Source: Synergistaceae bacterium (GTDB lineage Bacteria > Synergistota > Synergistia > Synergistales > Aminobacteriaceae). Taken from it: a stretch of 35,149 bases of DNA. The number at the start of each line of letters is the position of its first letter. Within the stretch, counting starts at the first letter, position 1. The translations under genes were made by a program, and so were the position numbers. The DNA lies in contig JAISUO010000011.1 in NCBI GenBank assembly GCA_031272035.1, positions 1 to 35,149 of the forward strand, in the 5' to 3' direction. The notes under the pieces were generated by a model that did no database searches, was not told the origin of the DNA, and saw nothing but the letters and a program-made list of their open reading frames with translations. Positions 8,377 to 16,957 of the stretch are shown in pieces.

Positions 8377-8405
8377 TTGTTAATTTCGCAAAATGCGATT
8401 TTATT
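8377..8405 (+). promoter_or_regulatory. Possible promoter with internal palindrome before the kinase operon
   Basis: TTGTTA (8377-8382) and TTTATT (8400-8405) are 17 bp apart, each four of six to consensus. TCGCA-AAA-TGCGA (8386-8398) lies inside the spacer, where a regulator could bind. Moderate to weak evidence. Confidence 0.35.
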
Positions 8406-8447
8406 GAAGTGTAATATTCCAAAGAAAATTGCGGGGAGTTGTGCGTA

Positions 8448-8933
8448 ATGCTGAAAGAGTACTTTGGACGGCCCGCGTTTTTCGCGACGGTCCTCATCGG
8501 CGTACCGATGCTGGTGCTTTTGTCCTTTGCGGGCGGAACTCTGTGTTCGGTGTTCTCCCTGTACTCGGGAATCGCGACGGAAACCCTGCCGGGCCGGACT
8601 TTTCTTTTCGACCTCAACTCAGCCGCCTGGCGGACGACGGCAGCTTTCGCCGTCTTTGTGATCGCCAGAACCCTTTTTCTGACTCTGCGGGTGCCATGGA
8701 GCCTTCTGTTTTCGCAGGCCGCCGCCGCATTCGGAACTTATCTGCTCATAAGGGGGCTGTACGCCATGCTGGGGACCTTCAGTCTGGCGCTGTCCCTGTG
8801 GAGCGTCGTCACCTTCGTGGCCTTTCTGTCGGCCTTTGACAGCCTCGAACCCGCCAGGGCCGAAAGATGGCACGGATTCTTCCGCTTCATGCTGGGAATG
8901 TTTCCCGGAGGGCGCCCCCGATGGCGGAGATAA
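8448..8933 (+). CDS. Small membrane protein heading the kinase operon
   Basis: A 161-residue protein with about four hydrophobic segments: FFATVLIGVPMLVLLSFAG, TTAAFAVFVIARTLFL, LLFSQAAAAFGTYLLIRG and FSLALSLWSVVTFVAFLS. The C-terminus is basic (GGRPRWRR). I chose the ATG at 8448 because GGGGAG at 8433-8438 is ten bases upstream; an in-frame TTG at 8439 is too close to it. Its end overlaps the kinase start by 13 bp, so the two genes are translationally coupled. No family is recognised. Context suggests it is a membrane partner of the kinase. Confidence 0.75.
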   Translation: MLKEYFGRPAFFATVLIGVPMLVLLSFAGGTLCSVFSLYSGIATETLPGRTFLFDLNSAAWRTTAAFAVFVIARTLFLTLRVPWSLLFSQAAAAFGTYLLIRGLYAMLGTFSLALSLWSVVTFVAFLSAFDSLEPARAERWHGFFRFMLGMFPGGRPRWRR

Positions 8934-11425
8934 CCACGGACGCCACCATCCGGGAAACGTCCCGGGACAACGCGGAACAAACCCTTCGGGAGGGGGAAGC
9001 GGGTCCGCCGGCCGGAGAACTGACGGTTCGGGAGGGAACTCTCGCGTCCCCCGACGAGCCCTCCCCGTCCGGAATCGCGAAAATCGACGGAAGGGAAACG
9101 TTCCGGGGGTACGCCGTTCTGGAGCAGCTGCCCACAAAAGGCGCGGAGGCCGACATTTACATCCTGGAGCGGGAGGGCGAACGTCACATCCTGAAACTCT
9201 ACAGACACCGCATGGAGCCAAAAATCGAGGTTCTGAACCGGATCGGCGAGATCAGCAGGGCTCACAGCGAATGTTTCGTCGTATTCAGGGACGCGGGGTT
9301 CGACGAGCAGACCGGCCGTTGGTACGAATTGCAGGAATATTTTCCACTGGGCTCCCTGAAGGATATACCGGAAGAGCGAAAGCGCCGTCCGGACTTCATT
9401 CGAAGCCTGGTTTCCGAACTGGCGGAGGCGATCCACTGCCTCCACAAAAACGACATTATCCACTGCGACATCAAACCCGGAAACGTGCTGGTTCGCAGCC
9501 TCGACCCCGTGGACCTGGTGCTGACGGACTTCGGCATCGCCTCCATCGTGGCCTCCGACGTTTCCCGAAAGATGACCACCCTGAAGGGAACTCCCATGTA
9601 CTGGGCCCCGGAGGCCTTCAGCCGAATGGTGGGACGCCCCTGCGACTGGTGGGGGCTGGGGATGATCATTCTGGAGCTTCTGGCGGGGGCTCACCCTCTG
9701 GAGGGGCTGATGGACTCCCAGATCATTCACCGCCTCACCGTGGGGAACGTGGAGATCCCCTCCTTTTTGGACGACAACTGGCGGCTGCTGTTGAAGGGCC
9801 TGCTGACAAAAGACGACGTCAGACGCTGGGGTTACGCCGAGGTTCTGCGCTGGCTGGCCGGCGAACGGGACATCCCCGTCTGGTACGAGGCCCCCGCCCC
9901 TTCCGCTTTCGCTCCGAAACGGGAAACGCAGCCCTTCCGCTTCGAGGGACGGGATCTTTACACTCTGGAGGAACTGGCGGCGGCCATCTGTCAGCGGGAT
10001 CAGCCCTGGGCCATGGCGGCGCAGTATCTCCGCTATATCCGGCAGTGGATGGAAAACAACATGCTTTTCGACGAGGCGGTGGACCTGGGGAACGCGGCCG
10101 ACACCATGGACTCCGAACGGGCGCTGTTCCACTTCGTACACACCTTCGTGAAGGGGCCCTTTGTCTACCTGGGGCGGGTGATCGACGCCAACAACCTTCG
10201 TCTTTTCCTGTCCCGCGTGGCCCGACGGGAGGCGGGATACTCGGAGGGCCGGATCGTGCGTATGCTGGGCGACGGAACTCTGAAGACGCTCTACGAGGAA
10301 TACACGGAGCTCACTCAGCGGCAGGATCCCGTGCTGGAAGCGATTTTCCCCGTCATGCTCAACAGGACGGCGGAAGAGCAGTGGGCCTGCTTCGAGGCGG
10401 CGGCCTCCCCAAAGGATTTTATCTGGCCCAAAGACGTGGACCTCGACAACGAAATCGGGCTGTTCTCCGTGCTGAACCACATCGGCGCGGCTCCCATCCG
10501 CAGCGAAACTCTGGCCAATCTGGACGTGCTTTATCTGATCCCCGACTGCATCCGCAGGGCTTTCGACAGCTCCGAAACCTTCGCCTGGGGACTGAAACGC
10601 CTGAACGAACTGCAGGACGAGGGCCTTCTGATCCCACAGGGAAGCGGCGGCGGACCGCTGGGATTCGCCACCAGAGACATGTCCTTCGAGGAATACAAAG
10701 CTCATGCCAGGGTGATCTGCCTCGGCCACACCCCCGCGGTGATGGCCCATTTGAGCGCGGCCATCGAGGCTCTGGACACCCTGCCCCTGCCTCCGGAGAG
10801 CCCGGATGCCCTTCTGCCCAGCCGCAGCGATCTGGAGAGCGCCGCCGTTTCCAAGGCTTTAAGCCGTCTCAGGGCTCTGAGGAACGAGAAGATCGGCCCC
10901 AGAGACACCCTTTTTCTGGCCCGGCTCTCCGAGCTTTTCCGAACGCGCCGGACTCTGCAGAAGGGAAGAAATGTCATGTATCTCGTATGGGGTTCCACGG
11001 GAGCCCTGGTTCTGTGGATCATTCACCTTGTCGCGGGAGTGGGCGGGGCCTTTCTCCTTCAGACGGTTTTCATCATCGCCGTGGTGGGAGGGCTGGTCGC
11101 CGCGCTTTTCACGGTGGATCCCCACGCTTTCCGCAGGCTTCAGAGAAACCGGACGCCGGGATGGAATTCCGGCAAAGAGGCCGGCGAGGAGAACCCGCGG
11201 CAGCGGAAAAATCCCGACTATTACCTTGTCCTGCCGATTTTCGCCGTTTTGGGAACGTTTTTGTTTTTCAACCTGTTTCTCGCCGCGTTCCCCCGGCTGT
11301 TCCCTCCGGCAACGGGAGTCATGGCCGGATGCTGCGCGTATTTTATGTTTTTTCAGCGCCGCATGAGGGGCATTTTTTCCAGAATCTCGGAGCTATGCGC
11401 CGGCTGGCTCGGCTCCGCTCCATGA
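8921..11425 (+). CDS. Membrane-anchored Hanks-type Ser/Thr protein kinase
   Basis: An 834-residue protein. The ATG at 8921 is preceded by GGAGGG at 8907-8912; a longer in-frame start at 8867 lacks a comparable site. The kinase domain spans about residues 60-330: a GAEADIYIL nucleotide loop, lysine 92 (HILKLY), HCDIKPGN with catalytic Asp183, DFG at 203-205, and GTPMYWAPE. All catalytic residues are present, so it should be active. A long helical region without a recognised sensor domain follows (about 340-680). Two pairs of hydrophobic segments near the C-terminus (about 686-727 and 767-812) anchor it. No FHA, PASTA or phosphatase domain is seen. Downstream, a coiled-coil protein and a ClpB-like AAA+ protein follow with little spacing. 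They are candidate substrates or partners. Confidence 0.92.
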   Translation: MAEITTDATIRETSRDNAEQTLREGEAGPPAGELTVREGTLASPDEPSPSGIAKIDGRETFRGYAVLEQLPTKGAEADIYILEREGERHILKLYRHRMEPKIEVLNRIGEISRAHSECFVVFRDAGFDEQTGRWYELQEYFPLGSLKDIPEERKRRPDFIRSLVSELAEAIHCLHKNDIIHCDIKPGNVLVRSLDPVDLVLTDFGIASIVASDVSRKMTTLKGTPMYWAPEAFSRMVGRPCDWWGLGMIILELLAGAHPLEGLMDSQIIHRLTVGNVEIPSFLDDNWRLLLKGLLTKDDVRRWGYAEVLRWLAGERDIPVWYEAPAPSAFAPKRETQPFRFEGRDLYTLEELAAAICQRDQPWAMAAQYLRYIRQWMENNMLFDEAVDLGNAADTMDSERALFHFVHTFVKGPFVYLGRVIDANNLRLFLSRVARREAGYSEGRIVRMLGDGTLKTLYEEYTELTQRQDPVLEAIFPVMLNRTAEEQWACFEAAASPKDFIWPKDVDLDNEIGLFSVLNHIGAAPIRSETLANLDVLYLIPDCIRRAFDSSETFAWGLKRLNELQDEGLLIPQGSGGGPLGFATRDMSFEEYKAHARVICLGHTPAVMAHLSAAIEALDTLPLPPESPDALLPSRSDLESAAVSKALSRLRALRNEKIGPRDTLFLARLSELFRTRRTLQKGRNVMYLVWGSTGALVLWIIHLVAGVGGAFLLQTVFIIAVVGGLVAALFTVDPHAFRRLQRNRTPGWNSGKEAGEENPRQRKNPDYYLVLPIFAVLGTFLFFNLFLAAFPRLFPPATGVMAGCCAYFMFFQRRMRGIFSRISELCAGWLGSAP

Positions 11426-11443
11426 TAAAGAGGTGAAATCTCG

Positions 11444-12997
11444 ATGAGCGTTTGCGTGATCGCGGCCTACGGATCGTTTTCCCTCCTGCAGGCCCTGTTG
11501 CTTTCGGCGGGCATGGGAGCGGCTGCGGCCGGTTTTGAAGGGTCTTTTTTCAAATCGAAGGCCGGAAACCTGGCGGCGCTGAAGCAAAAGATGCTGGAGG
11601 ACATTTCGGCGGAAACGGGCTATGATGGAGAACCGCGAGACCGCGATCGAAGCGCCGCCAGAGAAAAACTGAACGAAGAGCTCCAAAACTTCCGGCTGAA
11701 CCTGGACCGGCGGCTGGAGCGGGACGACCCGGCCTCCGTCCTGGCGGAACTTCACAGCCTGCGCCGCCGCTGCCGTGAAGAGGCGCTGGACGAGGAACAG
11801 TGCCGCCGGCGACAGAAGGACGCGGCGGAAAAACTGTCGCTGCTGCGGGAGAAAAAGATTCCCTCCTGGGAAAACGTCCTGGACCGGCTGGAGAAAAAAT
11901 TGAAAAACCCGGAGGGGCTGTCGGCCTCCGAGCGACTTTCAAACCTTCAGATTCTTCTGGAGGAACTGGCGGAGATGGAGGGTCTGGCCTCCATCGCGGC
12001 GGATCAGGGCGCGGACGCCCTGAAAGAAACGCTTTACCCGGCGGAAGAAATTTTCGCGGGAAGGGGCCAGCCCCAGGACGACATTCGGGCCTGCATCGCA
12101 GAAATTCGCGACCGGGCCGACCGTATCGCCCAAATGGATTCCTGGGAGGGGGAAAAACTGCGTCCACTTCTGGAGGGACTTGCCGCCGACACCCCCTTTC
12201 CTGAGCGGCTGGACCTTTTGCGCCGTCAGGTTCGCGTCACCTGTTCCCGACTTCGTGAGCGGGAGGCCCTGACGGGGCTTTTCCGTGAAAAACTTGAGGA
12301 GCTTTACACCCTGGTGCAGGCCGCCCAAATTCCGGGCCGGGATTTTGCACGGGAGGCGGAGGCCCTCTCCCGCCGGTGCGAAACCCTGTGCGGCGGAAAA
12401 TACATTGACCGGGAAGCCTTCATGTCCCTGTACGAGGACGTCTGCCGTTTCGTGTTCTCCCAAAACGAGGACATCGCCGATGCCCTTCTGGCGCAAAAAG
12501 TGGGCGACGTCCTGAACGAACTGGGGTACGAACTGCTCACGGATGAAACACCGGATGAAACATCGAAAGGCGCGGTCCCCCCGGACGGGACGTCTTCAGA
12601 GGCGGAGCTCTCCGCTCTGGCCCCGGATCGGGTGCAGTACCTGGAGTCCCCCTATGAGGGGTATCAGGTCATGATCCGGGCCGGAAATCACGGAGAAGTC
12701 GCCGTCCGCCTGGTGCGAACTGTGGCCGACGAGGCGGAAAAAAACGCGGCCGGCGCGTATCAGAGGCAAAAGGACCTGGAGGTCGGGAAAAAATGGTGTG
12801 AGGATTTCGACCGTTTTCTCGAAAAAATGAGAGAACAGGGCGTTCCTTTCGACCTGCCGGTTCGTCAGGAGCCGGAAGAGTCCGAAGTTCTGGTGGTGGT
12901 GGACCGTAATCCGGCCGCGAAAAAGCGCCGGAAGGAAAAGCTCCGCAGGCCGACTCTGGCCGAAAAAACCGCTGATGAAGGGGTGAAACGGCCATGA
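11444..12997 (+). CDS. Long coiled-coil protein with N-terminal membrane segment
   Basis: A 517-residue protein starting at ATG 11444 after GAGGTG, 18 bp beyond the kinase stop. Residues ~5-30 are hydrophobic and alanine/glycine-rich (SLLQALLLSAGMGAAAAG), a possible signal anchor. Residues 40-370 are almost entirely charged helix with heptad-like leucines and many Arg/Glu, predicted coiled coil. A linker rich in Thr, Pro and Glu follows (about 370-395), then a small domain (YLESPYEGYQVMIRAGNHGEVAVRLVRTV) and a basic C-terminus (KKRRKEKLRRP). I recognise no family. The stop overlaps the next start as ATGA, which argues for a fixed stoichiometry with the AAA+ protein. It could be a scaffold or kinase substrate. 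Confidence 0.75.
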   Translation: MSVCVIAAYGSFSLLQALLLSAGMGAAAAGFEGSFFKSKAGNLAALKQKMLEDISAETGYDGEPRDRDRSAAREKLNEELQNFRLNLDRRLERDDPASVLAELHSLRRRCREEALDEEQCRRRQKDAAEKLSLLREKKIPSWENVLDRLEKKLKNPEGLSASERLSNLQILLEELAEMEGLASIAADQGADALKETLYPAEEIFAGRGQPQDDIRACIAEIRDRADRIAQMDSWEGEKLRPLLEGLAADTPFPERLDLLRRQVRVTCSRLREREALTGLFREKLEELYTLVQAAQIPGRDFAREAEALSRRCETLCGGKYIDREAFMSLYEDVCRFVFSQNEDIADALLAQKVGDVLNELGYELLTDETPDETSKGAVPPDGTSSEAELSALAPDRVQYLESPYEGYQVMIRAGNHGEVAVRLVRTVADEAEKNAAGAYQRQKDLEVGKKWCEDFDRFLEKMREQGVPFDLPVRQEPEESEVLVVVDRNPAAKKRRKEKLRRPTLAEKTADEGVKRP

Positions 12998-14874
12998 GCC
13001 TTTTTGAAGAAGAAACCTTTACGAGTCCTCGATGGATGCGGGAGATCGACCGTTTTCTGGCGATCAAACCCCAGTTTTTGCTTTACGGCAACGTGAACGA
13101 CGTTTTTCCCGCCCTCCTGACGGGAGGCATGACCACGCTGTCACTGCCGGACTGCCTGAAGGAGCTTCTGACGAACCGAGGGGCCGCCCTGACGGTGAAG
13201 TACGAGCCCCTGACGGGTTTTTCCCTGCTTTTCGGAGATGTCGAACTGTTCAAACGGCTGACGGGGTACACCCTCCCCTCCGCCGGAGCGCTGCCCGCGA
13301 CGCTGGAACGGGCGGCGGAGATTGTGACGGCTCTGACGGAGAGCTCTCTGGGACACACGGCGATTCTCCTGCGTTTTGCATCCCGACTGAAGGACCTCTG
13401 CGAAAACGACACGGAGCCCTTTTTCTATCGCATGTTCCGCCTGTCCCTGGAGAGCGTCCCCCGCATGGCGCCTCTGACTCCGGCAAACGGAGAACGCCCC
13501 CGACCCCGTTACAACCCCGTCTTCTGGATTATGGACAAGGAGAACGACCTGCCCCCCTGGTACACGCTGGATAACCCGAAAATCCGCGTGCTTCCCATTC
13601 CCCGGCCCGACAACGAAGTCCGGCGCTGCGTGGTGGAGGCCGTGTCCCCGAAGATTCCGGGCTACGACACGCTGAACGGAGAGGAACGCCGGGCGAATCT
13701 GGCGCTTTTCCGGGATCAGACCACGGGGCTTCTGGCGGAAGAAATCGCGGCCATCGCTCAAATGGCATGGCACGAACAGCTGCCCTTCGGCCAGATCGGC
13801 GACACCATCCGACGCTACAAACTGGGTATTCAGGAGAACATGTGGGAAAAGCTCGACAGAGAAAAAATTCTGGGAGCGGAGAAATTTCTGTCGTCCCGGG
13901 TCATGGGGCAGACCGCGGCGGTGCGGCACGCGTCCGACATCCTGAAGCGTTCCCGGTTCAACCTTTCGGGGGCGCAGTTTTCGCGATTTTCTCAGAGGCC
14001 GAAGGGCATCCTGTTCCTCGCCGGGCCCACCGGCGTCGGCAAAACCGAGCTGGCCAAAGCCATTACGGAGCTGATTTTCGGCTCTTCCACCCATTACATC
14101 CGTTTCGACATGAGCGAATTCGGCCATGAGCACGCCAACCAGCGCCTCCTGGGGGCGCCCCCCGGCTACGTGGGATATGACGTGGGAGGCGAGCTGACCA
14201 ACGCCGTCCGGCAAAATCCCTTTTCGGTGATTCTCTTCGATGAAGTGGAAAAGGCTCACCCGAAGATTCTGGACATCTTTCTCCAGATACTGGACGACGG
14301 CCGCCTGACCTCCGGACGGGGGGAAACCGTGTACTTCTCCGAGAGCCTGATCGTGTTCACCAGCAATCTCGGCATGTTCGAGCAGCTTCCCGACGGGACG
14401 AAGCGGGCCCGGGTGACGCCGGACATGCCCTATTCCCGCATCGCGGAGAAAATCGGCGGGGCCATCGACGACTTTTTCAGGTATCGGATCAATCGTCCGG
14501 AAATTTTGAATCGCCTCGGCAAAAATATCGTGGTGTTCGACTTCATCCGGGCGGACACGGCCCGCAAAATCTTCGACCGGATGATGGATAACGTTCTTTT
14601 CCGCCTGAGCGACAGCTACGGACTGGAAATACGGTTTGACGGCGATACTCTGGACCGGATAGCCGATTTGGCCTGTTCGGACCTCTCCATGGGAGGGCGG
14701 GGCATCGGCAGCAGCCTGGAGGCGTTTTTCATGAACCCGCTTTCCCGCAGGCTCTGCGAGCTTCAGGACCAGACCGCCGGAAAAGAAGAAAAAGAAGGAA
14801 ACAGGCTTTACATCGTGAGAGACGTCAGAGAGACGCCGGAAGGCTGGGATATCGCACTGGAGGCGAACCCGTAA
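12994..14874 (+). CDS. ClpB-like AAA+ ATPase with degenerate first domain
   Basis: A 626-residue protein. The C-terminal half is a ClpA/ClpB-type AAA+ module: Walker A GPTGVGKT (residues 344-351), FDMSEFGHEHANQRLLGAPPGYVGYD with the pore-loop region, Walker B VILFDEVEKAHP (Asp416, Glu417), VFTSNLG as sensor 1, RPEILNRLGKNIVVFDF and the sensor-2 GGRGIGSSLEAF. The N-terminal ~300 residues look like a first AAA domain in outline (FLLYGNVNDVFP; PVFWIMDKEND; RVLPIPRPDNEVRR) but lack a Walker A, so they probably do not hydrolyse ATP. No ClpP-docking loop or ClpB middle domain is obvious. It should act as a remodelling ATPase. Co-expression with a membrane kinase and a coiled-coil protein suggests a dedicated membrane-linked machine. 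Confidence 0.88.
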   Translation: MSLFEEETFTSPRWMREIDRFLAIKPQFLLYGNVNDVFPALLTGGMTTLSLPDCLKELLTNRGAALTVKYEPLTGFSLLFGDVELFKRLTGYTLPSAGALPATLERAAEIVTALTESSLGHTAILLRFASRLKDLCENDTEPFFYRMFRLSLESVPRMAPLTPANGERPRPRYNPVFWIMDKENDLPPWYTLDNPKIRVLPIPRPDNEVRRCVVEAVSPKIPGYDTLNGEERRANLALFRDQTTGLLAEEIAAIAQMAWHEQLPFGQIGDTIRRYKLGIQENMWEKLDREKILGAEKFLSSRVMGQTAAVRHASDILKRSRFNLSGAQFSRFSQRPKGILFLAGPTGVGKTELAKAITELIFGSSTHYIRFDMSEFGHEHANQRLLGAPPGYVGYDVGGELTNAVRQNPFSVILFDEVEKAHPKILDIFLQILDDGRLTSGRGETVYFSESLIVFTSNLGMFEQLPDGTKRARVTPDMPYSRIAEKIGGAIDDFFRYRINRPEILNRLGKNIVVFDFIRADTARKIFDRMMDNVLFRLSDSYGLEIRFDGDTLDRIADLACSDLSMGGRGIGSSLEAFFMNPLSRRLCELQDQTAGKEEKEGNRLYIVRDVRETPEGWDIALEANP

Positions 14875-14891
14875 AGGGGGACGAGCGATTT

Positions 14892-15467
14892 ATGACGAGA
14901 GAAAACGGGATGAGAGAAGACAGAATGAAAGAAAACAGGACGGAAGACAGGACGGAAGAAAAAAAGAGAAGGGGCTCGAAAAAAACCGGAAACGCCGGCT
15001 CCAAAGCGATTTCCAAATCAATTCCTCAGTCGGTTCCCATTGAGGAACTGGAGAGCGTTTTCCGAAACGCGGGCCTGAAAATGACGAACCAGCGCATTGC
15101 CGTCTACAGAAAAGTTCGTGAAAGAGCCGACTGCCGGGACCACATTACGGCGGAACAGGTTTACGAGAGCATACGGGAGTCACTGCCGGCGGTTTCGCTG
15201 AATACGGTCTACCGGGCTCTTTCACTGCTGGCCGGAAAAGGGCTGGTGAAGCGCCTGACCGGTTTTGGAGCCTGTGACGTCTACGACGCCCGCCTGACGG
15301 AGCACTGGCATTTTGTCTGCACCCGCTGCGGCGCAATTGAGGACGTCCCCGCTGAAAAGGAGATTTTTCCCCCGGTTACGGAGGGAGCGGGACGTGTCGA
15401 TGAAGTTCTGGTGCAGTTTCGAGGACTTTGCGCCGCCTGCCTGCCGCGGCAGCAGAAAACAGTATAA
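14892..15467 (+). CDS. Fur-family metal-responsive regulator
   Basis: A 191-residue protein. From about residue 50 it is a standard Fur fold: LKMTNQRIAVYRKV, the DNA-binding helix LPAVSLNTVYRALSLL, then the dimer/metal domain with EHWHFVCTRCG and a second CxxC (CAACL), a structural zinc site. The first ~45 residues are an unusual tail of alternating acidic and basic residues, encoded partly by a perfect 12-bp tandem repeat (14936-14959). Internal methionines give alternative starts, but only the first has a GGGGGA site. It follows the AAA+ gene by 17 bp and may be co-transcribed. Whether it senses Fe, Zn, Mn or peroxide cannot be told from sequence alone. Confidence 0.9.
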   Translation: MTRENGMREDRMKENRTEDRTEEKKRRGSKKTGNAGSKAISKSIPQSVPIEELESVFRNAGLKMTNQRIAVYRKVRERADCRDHITAEQVYESIRESLPAVSLNTVYRALSLLAGKGLVKRLTGFGACDVYDARLTEHWHFVCTRCGAIEDVPAEKEIFPPVTEGAGRVDEVLVQFRGLCAACLPRQQKTV

Positions 15468-15557
15468 AACCCGGAGGGACGGAGACTGCCCGCGCAGACC
15501 TGCGGTCGCCCCCGCGGATCGCCGGACGGTGAACGGAGAAGAAACGGAGGGAAGAAA

Positions 15558-16733
15558 ATGGTTTCGCTCAGGGATGTGGAAAGTTGTCGGGAAGAAGCGG
15601 AAAATTATTTCAAGCACCTGCATCGTTTCCCGGAGTTGGGCTTTGAGGAACACGCCACGTCGGACTTCATCGCCCAGGAGCTCCAGTCTTTCGGGCTGGA
15701 GAAAATCAGAACCGGAGTGGGAAAAACAGGCGTTACGGGAGATCTCCTGGTGCACTCCAACGCGAAGATGCTGATGTTGCGCGCGGATATGGACGCTCTG
15801 CCCCTTCACGAGGCCTCCGGTCTTGATTATGCCTCGACCGTCTCCGGCAAAATGCACGCCTGCGGCCATGACGCCCACGTGGCCATGCTGCTGGGCGCGG
15901 CCCGGTATTTAAGCCTGCATCGCGAAAAACTGCGGGCCAACATCCGCTTCGTCTTTCAGCCCGCGGAAGAGGGCCCCATGCCGGGAGGAGCCGCCCTGAT
16001 GATCGAGGCCGGCGTCATGGAGGGAGTGAGCGCCTCTCTGGCCGCCCACGTGACCCCCCTGTACCCCGTGGGAAAGGTGATGGTTCAGTCCCGGGATGCC
16101 ATGGCCTCCACGGACCGCTTCGTCATCACCATTCGAGGACGAGGCGGGCACGGAGCCATGCCCCAGGCCGCCATCGACCCGACGCCGGCTCTTTCCGAGC
16201 TTCTGGCCGCTCTCAACCTGCTTCCCGCCCGGGAACTGGACCCCCTTGACCCCTGCGTGGTGACGGTGGGAGAAATTCACACGGTTTCTTCCTCCTGGAA
16301 CGTCATCCCCGGTTCCGTTGAGATGTCGGGGACCTTCCGGGCCTTTTCCACGGAGGTGCGGGAAACCGTCGCCCGACGCATAGGAGAGCTGACCGAGGGA
16401 ATCTGCTCCGCCCATCGCTGTGAATGCGAGTATTTCCGGGACAAGGGCTACCATCCCACCGTCAACGACCCGAAGATGGTGGATTTCGTCCTCAAAAACG
16501 TCGCGGACGCCCTGGGAAAGGACAACGCGGTGCGGTACGAAAGGCCATTCATGACCGGCGAGGACGCAGGGGCTTATTTCCGGAAGGCCCCCGGCGCTCT
16601 CATCTGGATCGGCTGCTCCTCTCCGGAGGCGAAAGATCCGCCCAACCTCCACAACCCCGCCTTTCGAGTGGACCTGGCAACTCTGCCCGTGGGAATCTGC
16701 GTCCACGTCAGCAACGCGCTGGCATTTGCTTAA
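15558..16733 (+). CDS. M20-family amidohydrolase (N-acyl-amino-acid/hippurate hydrolase type)
   Basis: A 391-residue protein, normal length for the IAA-amino-acid hydrolase/hippuricase group. Visible motifs: RADMDALP, HACGHDAH (H100, C102, H104), FQPAEEG with Glu137-Glu138, GRGGHGAMPQAAIDP of the lid domain, FMTGEDAGAYF and a final LHNPAF. These supply the metal-binding cysteine/histidines and catalytic glutamate. The enzyme hydrolyses amide bonds of N-acyl amino acids or small peptides in the cytoplasm. GGAGGG precedes the ATG. A YfcC-type carrier follows, so uptake of a conjugated amino acid and its hydrolysis are probably linked. The exact substrate is unknown. Confidence 0.92.
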   Translation: MVSLRDVESCREEAENYFKHLHRFPELGFEEHATSDFIAQELQSFGLEKIRTGVGKTGVTGDLLVHSNAKMLMLRADMDALPLHEASGLDYASTVSGKMHACGHDAHVAMLLGAARYLSLHREKLRANIRFVFQPAEEGPMPGGAALMIEAGVMEGVSASLAAHVTPLYPVGKVMVQSRDAMASTDRFVITIRGRGGHGAMPQAAIDPTPALSELLAALNLLPARELDPLDPCVVTVGEIHTVSSSWNVIPGSVEMSGTFRAFSTEVRETVARRIGELTEGICSAHRCECEYFRDKGYHPTVNDPKMVDFVLKNVADALGKDNAVRYERPFMTGEDAGAYFRKAPGALIWIGCSSPEAKDPPNLHNPAFRVDLATLPVGICVHVSNALAFA

Positions 16734-16957
16734 TATTTATCGTTTTATGTAAAATTTCTAAATTTAATTTCAATACACAATATTAATTTAAATTTAAGAC
16801 TTTACTTTTATCTTTTTAGGGTGTTAAATTTAAGCATAATTAACTCCCTATTCTTTTCCGGAAGCCTGTTTCCGGCCATATGCAATATGACGTAAAGCGA
16901 GTGACGGCGCTGACGGACAGAGGTGTTGGGAGAAAACTGCAACAGGGAGGGAACGTT
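16734..16957 (+). promoter_or_regulatory. AT-rich regulatory region before the YfcC-type carrier
   Basis: A very AT-rich gap in GC-rich surroundings. TTAAATTTAAG occurs exactly at 16788-16798 and 16824-16834, 36 bp apart, with a related ATTTAATTT at 16762-16770. A -10-like CATAAT lies at 16835-16840. Further down, CCGGAA-GCCTGT-TTCCGG (16858-16875) is an inverted repeat that could form a leader hairpin or an operator. These look like a promoter with regulator sites. Confidence 0.45.

Noticed and set aside
8738-10750. 670-codon open frame on the minus strand opposite the kinase gene
   Set aside because: It mirrors a well-supported kinase gene, has no family motifs and no ribosome site; GC-rich coding DNA commonly leaves such frames open.
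8836-11436. 866-codon plus-strand frame overlapping the kinase
   Set aside because: Its Gly/Arg/Pro-rich composition is typical of a shifted frame; the real frame has all kinase motifs.
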